From positions 44,450 through 108,449 of the forward strand of contig NZ_JWJD01000010.1 of assembly GCF_000820505.1 (NCBI RefSeq): a stretch of 64,000 nucleotides of DNA, in the 5' to 3' direction. How positions within the stretch are numbered: the stretch's first letter is position 1; each line of letters begins with the position of its first letter. This document shows, one piece after another, positions 25,921-36,480 of the stretch. The DNA is from Geoalkalibacter ferrihydriticus DSM 17813. GTDB lineage: Bacteria > Desulfobacterota > Desulfuromonadia > Desulfuromonadales > Geoalkalibacteraceae. Position numbers and translations under genes: made by a program. The notes under the pieces are model-generated. The model saw only the letters and a program-made list of their open reading frames with translations. It had not been told where the DNA came from and made no database searches.

Positions 25921-27591
25921 TTGAGTCTTTTCAGAAATGTCATTATTCTTGTCTTTATGCTGGGTTTGCTGGTGCCGGGATCTGCGTTCAGCCTTGATGC
26001 CCCGGCTTTCGGTTACGAAATGTTTGAGCGTCACGGTGCGGTCATGCTGCTCATCGATCCCGACAGTGGACGCATCGTCGATGCCAATCAGGCGGCGGTC
26101 GATTACTACGGCTATCCGCGCGACCAGCTACGGCGCCTGGCCATTCAGCAGATCAATACCCTCTCTGACGCCGAAACCCGGCAGGAGAGGGCGTTGGCGG
26201 CGCGGGAAAACCGCAACTATTTCATCTTCCGGCACCGTCTGGCCAACGGTGAGATCCGCCCCGTCGAAGTCTATTCCTGGCCCATCACCGTAAATCAAAG
26301 AACGGTGCTCTTCTCCATCATCCATGACGTTTCTCAGCGCGAAACGCTTCAGGAGGCTCTGGTGCAAAGCGAGGTGAGACTGCGCTTTGCGGAAAAGGTT
26401 GCCGGGGTAGGGCACTGGACTCTTGATCTCGATACCGGCATCTACACCTTTTCGCGGGGCGCCAGGGAATTGTTGGGACTGGAAGGCGAAACCCACGAAG
26501 TTAAGAGCATTCTTGGTCAAATTCTGCCCGAATATCGCGAGTTGATGGAACGCTCGCGCCACAGGCTTATTGAGCAGGGAGAAGAGTATTCCGTCGAAAT
26601 CAGATTCCAGCGACCCGGTGACGGCCGAATCCTGGATCTGCATTCTCAAGGAATCTACGATGCGGAGGAACACAGGGTGTTCGGCGTTATTCACGATATT
26701 ACGAATTATTCCGAAACGATGCGGACGCTGAAAGGGCAAACCCTGAAATTCGTGACGGCGATGTCTGTGGCGGTTGTTGTGCTACTGGCGGTTATTTTTC
26801 TACTTATCCAAGCCATGCGCACACGCAAAAATGCCCAACAGGCTTTGCTCGACCGAGAAGCTCTGCTTAAACGCAATGATCAGTTGCTTCGAGCCAAAAA
26901 CGCCGAGTTGGAGCGCTTCACCTATGCCGTGAGCCATGACCTGAAGAGCCCCTTGGTGACGATTCAGACCTTTCTTGAATTTCTGCGGGAGGATATGAAA
27001 ACGGCCGATGCCACCCGAACAGCCAAGGATATTGGTTATATTGACAGCGCCGTGCAGCGTATGACGCTGTTGCTTGACGAACTGCGTGAGTTTTCCCGCG
27101 TTGGGCGGATGATGAATGAAGCCGTCGCGGTGTCCTTCACGGATTTGACTGAGGAAGCCTTGGCGCTGGTGGCGGGGCCCATTGCCGAGCGTGGGGTGAG
27201 TGTTCAGGTAGAGGATGTGGATTTGCGCCTGGTGGGTGATCGCCCCAGGCTGGTCGCGGTCTGGCAGAATCTGGTGGAGAATGCCGTCAAATATAGGGGT
27301 GACCAGAAGCAACCCCGCATTGAAGTCGGCGCCGAGTTGTCAGGCGACACCCCGGTTTTTTTCGTGCGGGACAACGGCATGGGCATTGCTCCCGAAAATC
27401 ACGACAAAATCTTCGAGCTGTTCAAACGCGTCGAAACAAGCGGCGATGGCACGGGATTCGGTCTGGCCCTGGTCAAGCGCATTGTTGAGCTGCATGGCGG
27501 GCGCATCTGGGTGGAGTCGGAAGGTGAAGGGCAGGGGGCTTGTTTCTCCTTCACCTTGCCGAAAGCTGTTTCGGAGAAGAGTTCTGCATAA
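25921..27591 (+). CDS. Membrane PAS-PAS histidine kinase
   Basis: 556 residues from TTG 25921, preceded by GGAGATGAT; the longer frame from GTG 25879 is possible. An N-terminal signal/anchor (LFRNVIILVFMLGLLVPG) is followed by two PAS domains (about 25-145, 155-275), a transmembrane helix (VAVVVLLAVIFLLI) and HisKA with FTYAVSHDLKSPLVTIQTF plus HATPase. PAS before the helix suggests an extracytoplasmic sensory part. Its kinase core is close to that of the preceding haem-sensor kinase, pointing to duplication. Confidence 0.87.
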   Translation: MSLFRNVIILVFMLGLLVPGSAFSLDAPAFGYEMFERHGAVMLLIDPDSGRIVDANQAAVDYYGYPRDQLRRLAIQQINTLSDAETRQERALAARENRNYFIFRHRLANGEIRPVEVYSWPITVNQRTVLFSIIHDVSQRETLQEALVQSEVRLRFAEKVAGVGHWTLDLDTGIYTFSRGARELLGLEGETHEVKSILGQILPEYRELMERSRHRLIEQGEEYSVEIRFQRPGDGRILDLHSQGIYDAEEHRVFGVIHDITNYSETMRTLKGQTLKFVTAMSVAVVVLLAVIFLLIQAMRTRKNAQQALLDREALLKRNDQLLRAKNAELERFTYAVSHDLKSPLVTIQTFLEFLREDMKTADATRTAKDIGYIDSAVQRMTLLLDELREFSRVGRMMNEAVAVSFTDLTEEALALVAGPIAERGVSVQVEDVDLRLVGDRPRLVAVWQNLVENAVKYRGDQKQPRIEVGAELSGDTPVFFVRDNGMGIAPENHDKIFELFKRVETSGDGTGFGLALVKRIVELHGGRIWVESEGEGQGACFSFTLPKAVSEKSSA

Positions 27592-27717
27592 TTTGACTTG
27601 ATTTATTTGCTTCTTGTAATTAATATAAATTTATGGTTTTGTGAACGGATGGACGACGCGATAAGCCGTCCGCACAAAATGACGCCTTGAAAATGCAGTT
27701 CCGAAAGTTTTTATCCT

Positions 27718-30700
27718 GTGACCAATGGCCAGCTGACAGGACAGAAAAAACAATACAGCCTGGTTTCTGCCATTGCAATCCTCCCGGTTTTTGTGGCGGG
27801 AGTGCTGCTTGCCTGGTGGTCCGTGCAAACGGCTTTCGACCACCTGCGCCAGGATCTGCTGCGTCAGGCGCAATGGCTTGCGCAAACAGTGAATATCGAT
27901 CATGTCAATGCCCTCAGCGGCACCCCCGCCGACCTCCAGTCTCCTGCATACCTGCGCCTAAAAAAACAGTTTTCCGCCAGTGTCTCCATCGATCCCCGCC
28001 ACCGCTTCATCTATCTCATGGGCCGAAATGCTGATGAGAGCGTATTTTTTTTCGTTGATAACGAACCGGTTGGTTCCGCCGATGAAGTTGCGCCCGGCCT
28101 GATCTACAACGAGGTTCCGGATGGATTTCGCCGTGTATTCGATACGGCAATCCCAACAACGGAAGGCCCCTATACCGATCAATGGGGTCGTTTTATCAGT
28201 AGTGCTGTGCCCTTGATTGATCCCGCCACGGGTGGCGTTGTCGCAGTTTTGGGCCTGGATATTGACGCTCGCCTCTGGTCGCGCTTGTTGATCCGGGCAG
28301 CGCTCCCCAGTGTGCTATTGACCCTGGCACTGGCTGCAGTTTTACTTTTCGGCGCAGTGCTGCTGAATTTACGCTCGCGATTTAGAAATGACCCATCACG
28401 CTGGATGCACCGCCTTGAGCCCGCCCTGGTGGCTTTAATCGGGCTGATCCTCACAATGTTCTCCGCCTGGATGGCGCATGATTGGGAGAGTCGTAACCGC
28501 GCGCAGAGCTTTGTGCAACTGGCGGCAATCCAGACCGGGGCCATAGCAGACACTTTGCATGATTTGCGCGACATTGAACTGGAAAGCCTGGCGCGTTTTT
28601 ATGAGGGCCGCGAACACATTACTTCCGCAGAGTTTCAGCATTTCACCGGCTTTCTTACTCGAAATCAGGCGGTTCACGCCTGGGCTCTGATCCCGGCTGT
28701 GTCAGCGGCGGAGAGGCTCGATTTTAAACAGCAGCTCGATGCCGATGGATTGCAGGATTTTTCCATCTGGGAAAGGGACGCTCAGGGTAACCGCATGTCT
28801 GCCGGCAGTCGGGACAGGTATTTTCCGCTTATGCATGTCGTGCACCTGACAGCTAATGACCCGATTCTGGGTTTTGACCTGGGCTCTGAGCCCCTGCGTC
28901 GCGCGGCGTTGGAAGAGGCGATGCATTCCGGCATGATGACCGCTACCGCGCCCCTCACCCTGGTCGATGAAACCGATGACCAATTGGGCATGCTCATCAT
29001 GCGCCCGGTTTTCACTCGCGAAGATAAGGGCCCTTTGCGCGGTTTTGTTCTTGCAGCATTGCGCCTGGACAATCTGCTGAAAAGTCAGGCAAAGGATCAT
29101 TCGATATTGATGAAAATCGCACTGGTGCACAGTGATGCTCCGAGCCAATTACTCGCGGTCTATGGGGACCGCCAGGACATGTCGGGAAATGGGCTGTCCG
29201 TGACGCGCCCCGTATTTGCCTACAGCAGGGTTTTTGCCGTAACCGCCCACGGGGGGCCGGATTTCATGCTGTTGCACCCTGCTCGAGCCGGGCTGCTGGT
29301 CGCGCTGAGCGGGCTTGTGCTGACCGTCGCTCTCGCTGCCGTAACCGGAGTCACCTTTCGGCGCCGCGAGGAACTTGAAGGGTTGGTTGAGGAGCGAACG
29401 CGATCGCTGCATGACAGCGAAATGTTTTTGAGGATGCTGCTGCAAACCATACCGATTCCGGTTTTTTACAAGGACAAAGAGGGGCGCTATCTGGGCTTCA
29501 ATAATGCGTTTGAGACATTTTTCGGAAAGTCCAGGCAGGAACTTATCGGCAAAAGCGTTTTTGACATCAGTCCCTCGGAATTGGCTGAAATCTATCACGC
29601 CCAGGATCTCGTGCTGTTCGAGAAACCCGGGGTTCAGGTGTATGATTCCCGGGTCAAGGATGCTCAGGGCGCTCTTCACGAGGTGGTGTTTCACAAAGCG
29701 TCCCTGACCGACGCGCAGGGTGCGGTTGTCGGGCTGATCGGCGCCGTGCTTGATGTGACCAAGTGCAGGCGGGCAGAGACAGAACTTCAGGTCGCCAACC
29801 TGGAGTTGCAGGCCGTCAGTGAACGCGCTGGGGAAATGGCCCGAGAGGCGGAATCAGCCAATCTTGCCAAAGGCGAGTTTTTGGCCAACATGAGCCACGA
29901 GATTCGCACGCCCATGAACGGGGTCATCGGCATGACGGGGCTGCTGCTCGATACGGCACTGACCGATGAACAGCGGCATTACGCCGAGATTGTGCGTGGG
30001 AGCAGCAAATCGCTGCTTTCCTTGATTGACGGCATTCTCGATTTTTCAAAGATTGAAGCCGGAAAGCTCGAGCTGGACACGCTGGACTTCAAATTGCCAA
30101 GTCTGCTCAACAGTTTTTCGATGGCGTTTGCCGTGCAAGCGGAGGAAAAAGGGGTGGAATTTTCCTGTGCTATTGATCCGGGAGTTCCCGTTTTCCTGCG
30201 CGGCGATCCCGGTCGTCTGCGGCAGATTCTAGTCAACCTGACCGGCAATGCCCTTAAATTTACCACGGAGGGTGAAGTGGCGGTTCAGGTGTCGCTGGTG
30301 GAGCAAGGGCAGGAGGATGCGCTGTTGCGCTTTTCAGTGCGCGATACGGGTATCGGCATTCCGCAGGACAAAATCGGGTTTCTTTTTAACAAATTCACAC
30401 AGATTGACAATTCGACCACCCGCAAATACGGCGGCACGGGACTGGGCCTTGCCATCTCTAAGCAACTGGTCGAACTCATGGGCGGGGAGGTGAGCGTGCG
30501 CAGCAAAGAAAACAAGGGGTCGGAATTCAGATTTACCGCGCGCTTTGGCAAGCGGGACGCAGGCGCGCAAACCGCTGGTTATCTGCAGGTTGACACGGGC
30601 GGGTCACCTGCGCTGACTCAGAAAATTTCCGATTTCAATACAGAGGAAGGATTTCCACCGTCTCAAAGGGTTGATGGAGCGACCACCCGATTTGGTGGTC

Positions 30701-31446
30701 GCACAGCGCGCATCCTCCTGGTCGAGGACAATGCCACCAATCAGCAGGTAGCCCTGGGTATTCTCAAAAAACTTGGACTATCTGCCGATGCGGTTGCCAA
30801 CGGTGCGGAAGCCCTTAATGCCCTTGAGACCAAGGCCTACGATCTGGTGCTCATGGATGTGCAGATGCCGGTCATGGATGGTTTTGAAGCATCCAGGCAG
30901 ATCCGTAATCCGCAATCCGCGGCCCTTAATCACCGGGTGCCGATCATTGCCTTGACCGCCCACGCCATGCAGAGCGATCGACAGCGCTGTCTCAATGCGG
31001 GTATGGATGACTTTCTGTCCAAGCCGGTGTCGCCGCAATTGTTGGCCGAGATTCTGGAGAAATGGCTGCCCGAGAAAAGTGTGCCTTCCGTTCAGCAACC
31101 TGCCCCTGTCCTGAAAGAGCCGGTGGTTTTTGATCGCGCGGGCATGATGGAGCGAATGATGGCGGATGAAGACCTGGTGCAATCGGTCATTGAAGGATTT
31201 CTGGAAGATGTTCCCGGGCAAATCGAGAACCTGCGCAACTCTCTGCAGGGCGCGGACATGGAAGGTGCTGAGCGGCAAGCTCACACCATTCAAGGGTTGG
31301 CGGGACTCGTCGGCGGTGACAGGTTGCGGGCGTTGGTTTTGCCGATGGAACAAATGCTGATGAATGGCGACCTGGAGGGTGCCAGGGCGCGCCTTGCCAA
31401 CATGCAATCCGAGTTCGAGGCGCTGAAGAAGGCCATGCTGTCCTGA
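27718..31446 (+). CDS. Large hybrid kinase: CHASE-PAS-HK-REC-HPt
   Basis: 1242 residues with GTG start. Helix about 15-38, a Cache-like extracytoplasmic segment, paired helices near 190-250, a CHASE domain (about 260-440), helix about 520-545, PAS (about 560-690), HisKA ([17 protein letters not shown]), HATPase ([15 protein letters not shown]), receiver with Asp1047 ([13 protein letters not shown]) and HPt with His1189 ([13 protein letters not shown]). All phosphorelay residues are present, as in BarA/ArcB-like kinases; the final receiver partner is elsewhere. CHASE domains sense small extracellular molecules. Confidence 0.9.
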   Translation: MTNGQLTGQKKQYSLVSAIAILPVFVAGVLLAWWSVQTAFDHLRQDLLRQAQWLAQTVNIDHVNALSGTPADLQSPAYLRLKKQFSASVSIDPRHRFIYLMGRNADESVFFFVDNEPVGSADEVAPGLIYNEVPDGFRRVFDTAIPTTEGPYTDQWGRFISSAVPLIDPATGGVVAVLGLDIDARLWSRLLIRAALPSVLLTLALAAVLLFGAVLLNLRSRFRNDPSRWMHRLEPALVALIGLILTMFSAWMAHDWESRNRAQSFVQLAAIQTGAIADTLHDLRDIELESLARFYEGREHITSAEFQHFTGFLTRNQAVHAWALIPAVSAAERLDFKQQLDADGLQDFSIWERDAQGNRMSAGSRDRYFPLMHVVHLTANDPILGFDLGSEPLRRAALEEAMHSGMMTATAPLTLVDETDDQLGMLIMRPVFTREDKGPLRGFVLAALRLDNLLKSQAKDHSILMKIALVHSDAPSQLLAVYGDRQDMSGNGLSVTRPVFAYSRVFAVTAHGGPDFMLLHPARAGLLVALSGLVLTVALAAVTGVTFRRREELEGLVEERTRSLHDSEMFLRMLLQTIPIPVFYKDKEGRYLGFNNAFETFFGKSRQELIGKSVFDISPSELAEIYHAQDLVLFEKPGVQVYDSRVKDAQGALHEVVFHKASLTDAQGAVVGLIGAVLDVTKCRRAETELQVANLELQAVSERAGEMAREAESANLAKGEFLANMSHEIRTPMNGVIGMTGLLLDTALTDEQRHYAEIVRGSSKSLLSLIDGILDFSKIEAGKLELDTLDFKLPSLLNSFSMAFAVQAEEKGVEFSCAIDPGVPVFLRGDPGRLRQILVNLTGNALKFTTEGEVAVQVSLVEQGQEDALLRFSVRDTGIGIPQDKIGFLFNKFTQIDNSTTRKYGGTGLGLAISKQLVELMGGEVSVRSKENKGSEFRFTARFGKRDAGAQTAGYLQVDTGGSPALTQKISDFNTEEGFPPSQRVDGATTRFGGRTARILLVEDNATNQQVALGILKKLGLSADAVANGAEALNALETKAYDLVLMDVQMPVMDGFEASRQIRNPQSAALNHRVPIIALTAHAMQSDRQRCLNAGMDDFLSKPVSPQLLAEILEKWLPEKSVPSVQQPAPVLKEPVVFDRAGMMERMMADEDLVQSVIEGFLEDVPGQIENLRNSLQGADMEGAERQAHTIQGLAGLVGGDRLRALVLPMEQMLMNGDLEGARARLANMQSEFEALKKAMLS

Positions 31447-31459
31447 TTTTTTCTGAAAA

Positions 31460-31606
31460 GTGGGCGATCAGATTGAGGTTAAGGGCTCTCGGGTGACATT
31501 TGAAGGTAAACCGGCCCTGATCGCTGCGGAGGTCAAAAAGGATGATTCGGTGCTGGTGTTGCGCAATGAGGCCGGCATCCCCGTCTGGGCTGGTTGGAGT
31601 CGTTGA
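31460..31606 (+). pseudogene. 3' remnant of a small exported-protein gene
   Basis: An open 48-codon stretch starts abruptly 14 bases after the hybrid kinase stop and reads VGDQIEVKGSRVTFEG ... VLVLRNEAGIPVWAGWSR before TGA. It has the look of the conserved C-terminus of a small OB-like protein lacking its first half. No ribosome site. It abuts the IS remnant. Confidence 0.55.
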
Positions 31607-31610
31607 AGGC

Positions 31611-31941
31611 GGTTCTTGGACACTGAATTGGGGTAAAGTCCCCGTGTCCAAGGAGCACTCGGACCACTTTCAGAACCAGATCAAGTTCTGGGGGATCACT
31701 CCCAGCTTTCCTTCGTTGCCGAGCCTCAGACCAACGGCGTGGCCGAACGTTTCAACCGCACGTTAAAAGAGCAAGCCATTTATGGCCACGTATTCCGAAC
31801 CGTTCATGATGTTCGCGAGGTCGTCGGGACCTTTGTCGAACTCTATAACAGCGAGTGGCGCGTCGAGAAAAACCAGTTCAAATCGCTCCATGAAATCCGT
31901 CATGCGGCGTGAGTTTAACTTGTGTCCAAAGAACCGGTTCC
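31611..31941 (+). mobile_element. Internally deleted IS3-like element
   Basis: Ends are imperfect inverted repeats: GGTTCTTGGACACTGAATT at the left and AACTTGTGTCCAAAGAACC at the right. Between them only the 3' part of an IS3-type integrase core survives. About 330 bases remain of an element normally over 1 kb. No target duplication is evident. Confidence 0.65.
31655..31912 (+). pseudogene. IS3-family transposase remnant (rve core, C-terminus)
   Basis: Translation gives KFWGITPSF, a one-base shift, then FVAEPQTNGVAERFNRTLKE, HVFRTVHDVREVVGTFVELYN and KSLHEIRHAA before TGA. The GVAERFNRTLKE segment contains the catalytic Glu of the DDE core. The 5' three quarters are missing, so the copy is dead. 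Confidence 0.85.
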
Positions 31942-32232
31942 GCTACAAATTGCCGGTGCAGAGAAACAGGATCCGTAACTTTCCCATGATTTTTTCATCC
32001 CTTGGCTAGAGACGGGATCAGCAGCACCGGAGCATGGTTTTTCGACTCCTTGCCGCGGAAGAGGACAATCCCTAAACGTTGATAGATTGGGAAAATACCG
32101 GGAAAGCTTATCCGCATAGGCGAATGAAGGCAAGGCAGCTTACCGGGTAGAATCCCCCATTCATTTAATTGCTCAATTTGTCGCCAGGATGGTAAATTGC
32201 GACGTTAATACCTTTTGGCGCAAGGTGCTTTC

Positions 32233-33300
32233 ATGCCGCTAAGCAATCCCTGGTTGTGGTTTGTTATCTATTTCGGTCTCGGTCTGATTCTTGGTACGGT
32301 GCTTTACCGTAGCGATTTCTGCATGGCCGCCATTCTCAGAGATGTTTTTCTTTTCAAGGACACCGCGCGTCTGCGGCACCTTTTTCTTGCTGTTGTCCTG
32401 ACCTTATTTCTGTTTCTGCTGCTACGCGCAGTCGGGCTCAGTCCCGCGGATCCCTACAGGGGCTACGGCATCGTGTCCCTTATGGGCGTCGGCGGTGGGC
32501 TCATCTTCGGCTTCGGCATGGTTTTGGCCGGCGGCTGCGTCATGAGTTCCCTTTATAAAATGGCCTCCGGAAACCTGAGCTATGTCCTGGTCTTTTTTGG
32601 AATGATTTTGGGGAGCATGCTCTATGCCGAGTTGTTTCCCTGGCTGCAGGAGGTCGAACGCAGTCTGTCTCTCGCCATGCCGGCCAGTCTGTTTGAGCTT
32701 TGGCCGCGGGCAATGCGCTGGGTCGCATGGACTTTTATCGCTCTTGCGGCGCTGCTCTTTGTTCAGTGGCAACGCAAGGGATATTGGCACCTGAGGGTCG
32801 AAGTGGCCGGTTATCTGCAACCCTGGCTGGCGGCCCTATGTCTTGCCTGCATCAGCCTGGCTCTTTATCTGTTCAGCTCTGTGCCCTTGGGCATTTCGTC
32901 GGGCTATGCCGAATTGGCGGGTTTTTTGGGCAGAATGATCACGCCCGAGCATGTTGCGTCCCTGGAGTACTTCAGCCGGAGCGAGGCCATGCATCTCGCC
33001 GAGGGTCGCCGTTACGGCGAGGTTGTTCTCATGGCGGGCGTGGTGTTCGGTGCCTTTGTCAACGCCGTTGCATTGCGCGAGTTCCACGTGTCCCCTCCGC
33101 CACCCTTGAGTCAATGCGGCGCGGCCTTTGCAGGAGGTCTGTTGATCGCCTTGGGGGCGCGCATGGCTCAAGGATGTAATTTCAAGCATCTGCTCGGCGG
33201 CTTGCCGCTGCTCTCCGTGCAATCCCTGCTCTTTGCCCTGGGGTTGATCCTGGGTGTCTGGTTGGGCGCCCGCATACTGCCCCGGCTTCTTTTGAGGTAA
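32233..33300 (+). CDS. YeeE/YedE family permease
   Basis: 355-residue membrane protein with about nine to ten helices and the two half-repeats of the family: MVLAGGCVMSSLYKMASGN and ARMAQGCNFKHLLGGLPLLS, each with a conserved Gly-Cys. The YeeE branch imports thiosulfate; the YedE branch is linked to selenium metabolism. The next gene, 6 bases away, encodes a TusA-like protein, a constant partner. ATG 32233 is preferred (AAGGTG upstream) over the longer frame. Substrate (sulfur or selenium species) is undecided. Confidence 0.9.
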   Translation: MPLSNPWLWFVIYFGLGLILGTVLYRSDFCMAAILRDVFLFKDTARLRHLFLAVVLTLFLFLLLRAVGLSPADPYRGYGIVSLMGVGGGLIFGFGMVLAGGCVMSSLYKMASGNLSYVLVFFGMILGSMLYAELFPWLQEVERSLSLAMPASLFELWPRAMRWVAWTFIALAALLFVQWQRKGYWHLRVEVAGYLQPWLAALCLACISLALYLFSSVPLGISSGYAELAGFLGRMITPEHVASLEYFSRSEAMHLAEGRRYGEVVLMAGVVFGAFVNAVALREFHVSPPPPLSQCGAAFAGGLLIALGARMAQGCNFKHLLGGLPLLSVQSLLFALGLILGVWLGARILPRLLLR

Positions 33301-33306
33301 ACTTTC

Positions 33307-33573
33307 ATGGACACCAGAGAAATCATCGAAACCATCGACTTGAATATTCTCGGGCAGGTTTGTCCGGCGTGCCTGCTGGTGGTGCTCAAGGCGCTCAATG
33401 ATCACGAACAGCGACTGCGCTGCGGAAAAACGCGCCTGGTGGTGCGCACCGACCACCGGGACAGTACGCGCACGGTTCCCGAGTCGGCCCGCAAAATGGG
33501 CTATGCAGCCCTGGTGAAAAAAGTCGGCAGCTATTATGAAATCTCCATCGGGAAAAAAGATGATCCCGCCTGA
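33307..33573 (+). CDS. TusA/SirA-like sulfur carrier
   Basis: 88-residue protein of the TusA family. The motif LGQVCPACLLVVLKALN places the reactive cysteine at the start of helix 1; the second motif residue is Cys instead of the usual Pro (CPAC against CPxP), giving a CxxC pair. It would pass persulfide or selenide from or to the permease. It ends inside the following kinase gene. Confidence 0.9.
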   Translation: MDTREIIETIDLNILGQVCPACLLVVLKALNDHEQRLRCGKTRLVVRTDHRDSTRTVPESARKMGYAALVKKVGSYYEISIGKKDDPA

Positions 33574-34924
33574 TGAGGAACTTGCCTCCCTAAAGGAGCG
33601 CTGCGCGGTTCTGGAGGCCGAAAATCAGGCCTATGCGCGCTACATTCGCGCCAAGACCAATCAGTTGCTGGAAATCATGGAAACGCGTGCCCTACAGGCC
33701 GAAGAACTGGATGATCGTGCCCTCCTCGATCTGGATCCCATCGGCATCGTGGCGCAGTCCTTCCAGCAGATTCTGGGGCATCTCAACCGCACCATCGACG
33801 AGCTGCGCGAGGCCAGGGCCGGCGAGCGGGAGCTGCGTGAATATTATCTGACCGAGAAGATGAAGCTGGCCACGGTGATTGAAAGTCTCTCGGAGGGCTT
33901 GCTGGTTCTGGATGAACAAAACCGTATCCTCTCCTGCAACCGCGCCGCTGATGAGCTTACTCAATGGTTGACCACCGAGATGCTGGGGCAACCCATCGGT
34001 GCCGGATTTCCCGAGATGGAGAACGCCTTGCGCAAGAATGCGGGCGACGCGCAGAATCTGGAGCTGGTGCATCGCAGCCGCGCGGGTGAAGATCTTCTGC
34101 TGTCGGTCAACATCGCTCGCCTGCGCGACAGCGAGGGACGCCGGCTCGGCCGGGTTGTGACTTTTCGTGACAGCACCGAGGAGAGAAGGCGCACGGAGCT
34201 TTATCATCGCACGGAAAAACTCGCCGCCATCGGCCAGCTTTCCGCCGGGGTCGCCCACGAGCTCAATACCCCGTTGGGCAGCGTGCTGGGTTATGCGCGT
34301 CTGCTGCTCAAGGACAAGACCCTCAACGCCACCCAGCGGGCCTGGGTCGAGATCATCGCCGAACAAGTCAAGAAGAGCAGCGCCATCATCCAGGGCTTGC
34401 TGCGCTTTGCCCGTCAATCAAATCCCGCGCGGCGTTGCCTTGAAGAGTGCCGGTTAAATGAAATCATCGCGCAGACCTTGCCCTTGCTCGCCACGGAAAC
34501 GGCCAAGCGCAAGATTGAATTGATCACCGATTTGCAGGCCGTACCTGCCATTGTCGCCGATCCGCGTGAGCTTGAACAGGTCGTGCTCAACTTGACGATG
34601 AATGCCTTGCAGGCCATCGGCAACAAGGGCCGCATCAGCATCCGAACCCGGCATGCGGGAGCGCGCGTGGTGCTGAAGGTGGAGGATAGCGGTCCGGGCA
34701 TTCCCGAACCGATTCGCTCGCGCATTTTCGACCCCTTCTACACCACCAAGCCCGTGGGGGAGGGGACGGGTCTGGGCTTGTCCATCTGCTCGGGAATTGT
34801 CGGCGATCTGGGTGGAAGCATTGACGTGAGCAGCGTCGAGGGGCAGGGGACAACCTTTATCGTGTCGCTGCCGGTGCACGCAAATGGTGCGTCGAATGTG
34901 CCAAAAAATCGTAAAATCAGCTAG
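33560..34924 (+). CDS. NtrB-like PAS sensor histidine kinase
   Basis: 454 residues, soluble. Coiled coil about 1-110, PAS (about 115-215, SLSEGLLVLDEQNRILSCNRAA), HisKA with GQLSAGVAHELNTPLGSVLG and HATPase (NLTMNALQAIGNKG, DSGPGIPE, GTGLGLSICSGIV). It overlaps the TusA-like gene by 14 bases and is followed 11 bases later by its sigma-54 partner, so permease, carrier, kinase and regulator form one operon. Confidence 0.92.
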   Translation: MIPPDEELASLKERCAVLEAENQAYARYIRAKTNQLLEIMETRALQAEELDDRALLDLDPIGIVAQSFQQILGHLNRTIDELREARAGERELREYYLTEKMKLATVIESLSEGLLVLDEQNRILSCNRAADELTQWLTTEMLGQPIGAGFPEMENALRKNAGDAQNLELVHRSRAGEDLLLSVNIARLRDSEGRRLGRVVTFRDSTEERRRTELYHRTEKLAAIGQLSAGVAHELNTPLGSVLGYARLLLKDKTLNATQRAWVEIIAEQVKKSSAIIQGLLRFARQSNPARRCLEECRLNEIIAQTLPLLATETAKRKIELITDLQAVPAIVADPRELEQVVLNLTMNALQAIGNKGRISIRTRHAGARVVLKVEDSGPGIPEPIRSRIFDPFYTTKPVGEGTGLGLSICSGIVGDLGGSIDVSSVEGQGTTFIVSLPVHANGASNVPKNRKIS

Positions 34925-34935
34925 GAGGACGCTTG

Positions 34936-36279
34936 ATGTCTGCTCCCTCGATTCTTATCGTGGAAGATGATCTGCGCATGCGCCAGCTGCTGCGCGATAC
35001 CCTGGGTGCCGAGGGGATTGTTGCCGAAACGACCGAGGACAGCCGCGAGGCGGCGCGGATTCTGGATGCGCAGAAGATCGACATCGTCATTACCGATCTG
35101 ATGATGCCCCATATCGACGGCATGGAGATCCTTGAACGCGCCCGACGCGGCAATCCCGAATGCGCGGTGATACTCATCACGGGTTACGGCACCATTGAGT
35201 CGGCGGTGGCGGCCATTCGCAAAGGCGCCTACGACTATGTCCAAAAACCCTTTGAGCCCGATGCCCTGCTGCTCATCGTGCGCCGCGCCCAGGAACATGT
35301 GCGCCTGCTCCAGGAAAATCGCCGACTGCGTCGTCAGGTCGAGGGAATGCACGGCGAGGAATTGATCGGCACCAGCCGCCGGATGGTGGATCTAAAGAAC
35401 TTCATCGCCAAAATCGCCCCCTTTGACACCACGGTGCTGATTCAGGGAGAGACGGGCACCGGCAAGGAACTGGTGGCCAAGCTCATTCATCAGTGGAGCC
35501 CCCGGCGCACCCAAACTTTTTTGCCCATCAACTGCGGCGCCTTGCCCGAATCGCTGCTGGAGGCCGAACTTTTCGGGCATGTGCGTGGCGCTTTCACCGG
35601 CGCCGACCGGGATAAAAAAGGCCTTTTCGAGGCGGTGGAAAAAGGCACGCTTTTTCTCGATGAGATTAATTCCATCTCCCCGGCATTTCAGGTCAAATTG
35701 CTGCGTGTTCTGCAGGAAGGCACCTATATGAAGGTCGGGGGTCGCGATCCGCAAAAAACCGATGTGCGGGTCATCGCCGCGGGCAACGTCCCTTTGGAAC
35801 AGGAGGTCGCGGCGGGCCGTTTCCGCAGTGATCTGTTCTACCGTCTCAACGTGGTGCCGGTGGAGATACCGCCCCTGCGCGAACGGCGCGAGGACATCGG
35901 CCTGCTGGCCCATCATTTCCTTGCGAAATACGGCGCCAAATACGGCAAGAGCGTACAAACCATCAGCGCGCGGGCCCTCGAGAATCTGCGTGCGCACCCC
36001 TGGCCGGGCAACGTGCGCGAACTGGAAAATGTCGTCGAGCGCGCCGTCATCGTCGCTGAAGGCGATGAGCTTTTGCCTGCGCACCTGCCGCGTCTTACGC
36101 CGCCGGCGGATGAACGCATGGCGGCAGATGAGGATTTGATTTCCCTGGAAGAGATGGAAAAGCGCCTCATCCTCAAAACCCTGCAACGTACTAGCGGCAA
36201 TCGCGGCAGAACCGCCGAAATTCTCGGCATCAGCCCGGTGTCCCTATGGCGCAAGATAAAGAAATACGAATTTTATTAG
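34936..36279 (+). CDS. Sigma-54 dependent response regulator
   Basis: 447-residue NtrC-class activator, ATG 7 bases after GGAGG. Receiver (1-120, VITDLMMPHIDG), AAA+ domain with GETGTGKELVAK, GAFTGA and LFLDEINSISP, and Fis-type helix-turn-helix NRGRTAEILGISPVSLWRKI. Its likely target is the adjacent sigma-54 promoter at 36373-36388, which has two TTCA-N3-TGAA palindromes upstream. Confidence 0.94.
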   Translation: MSAPSILIVEDDLRMRQLLRDTLGAEGIVAETTEDSREAARILDAQKIDIVITDLMMPHIDGMEILERARRGNPECAVILITGYGTIESAVAAIRKGAYDYVQKPFEPDALLLIVRRAQEHVRLLQENRRLRRQVEGMHGEELIGTSRRMVDLKNFIAKIAPFDTTVLIQGETGTGKELVAKLIHQWSPRRTQTFLPINCGALPESLLEAELFGHVRGAFTGADRDKKGLFEAVEKGTLFLDEINSISPAFQVKLLRVLQEGTYMKVGGRDPQKTDVRVIAAGNVPLEQEVAAGRFRSDLFYRLNVVPVEIPPLRERREDIGLLAHHFLAKYGAKYGKSVQTISARALENLRAHPWPGNVRELENVVERAVIVAEGDELLPAHLPRLTPPADERMAADEDLISLEEMEKRLILKTLQRTSGNRGRTAEILGISPVSLWRKIKKYEFY

Positions 36280-36299
36280 AAAAGCCCTTCCCGCATTTC

Positions 36300-36329
36300 T
36301 TTCATTTTGAAACAATCCTTCACAATGAA
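36300..36329. promoter_or_regulatory. Paired upstream palindromes (putative enhancer sites)
   Basis: TTTCATTTTGAAA (36300-36312) and TTCACAATGAA (36319-36329) share TTCA-N3-TGAA and have centres 18 bases apart. Relative to the sigma-54 start predicted near 36399 they lie at about -93 and -75, a usual range for enhancer-binding proteins. Confidence 0.6.
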
Positions 36330-36372
36330 ATTAAGATTAGAGAGAAAAGTCACTGATTTTGCGCTTTTGTCT

Positions 36373-36388
36373 TGGCATACCCCTTGCT
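36373..36388 (+). promoter_or_regulatory. Sigma-54 promoter of the cytochrome gene
   Basis: TGGCATACCCCTTGCT differs from TGGCAC-N5-TTGCT at one consensus position. The leader would be about 82 bases. Confidence 0.85.
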
Positions 36389-36480
36389 GTATAAATAACC
36401 CGAAATAGGAAAAAACAGTCGCATTCGTCGACAGAATTTCCATATGTCCAACCGCAACGCAACAAGGGGAGGCTTAGAGC

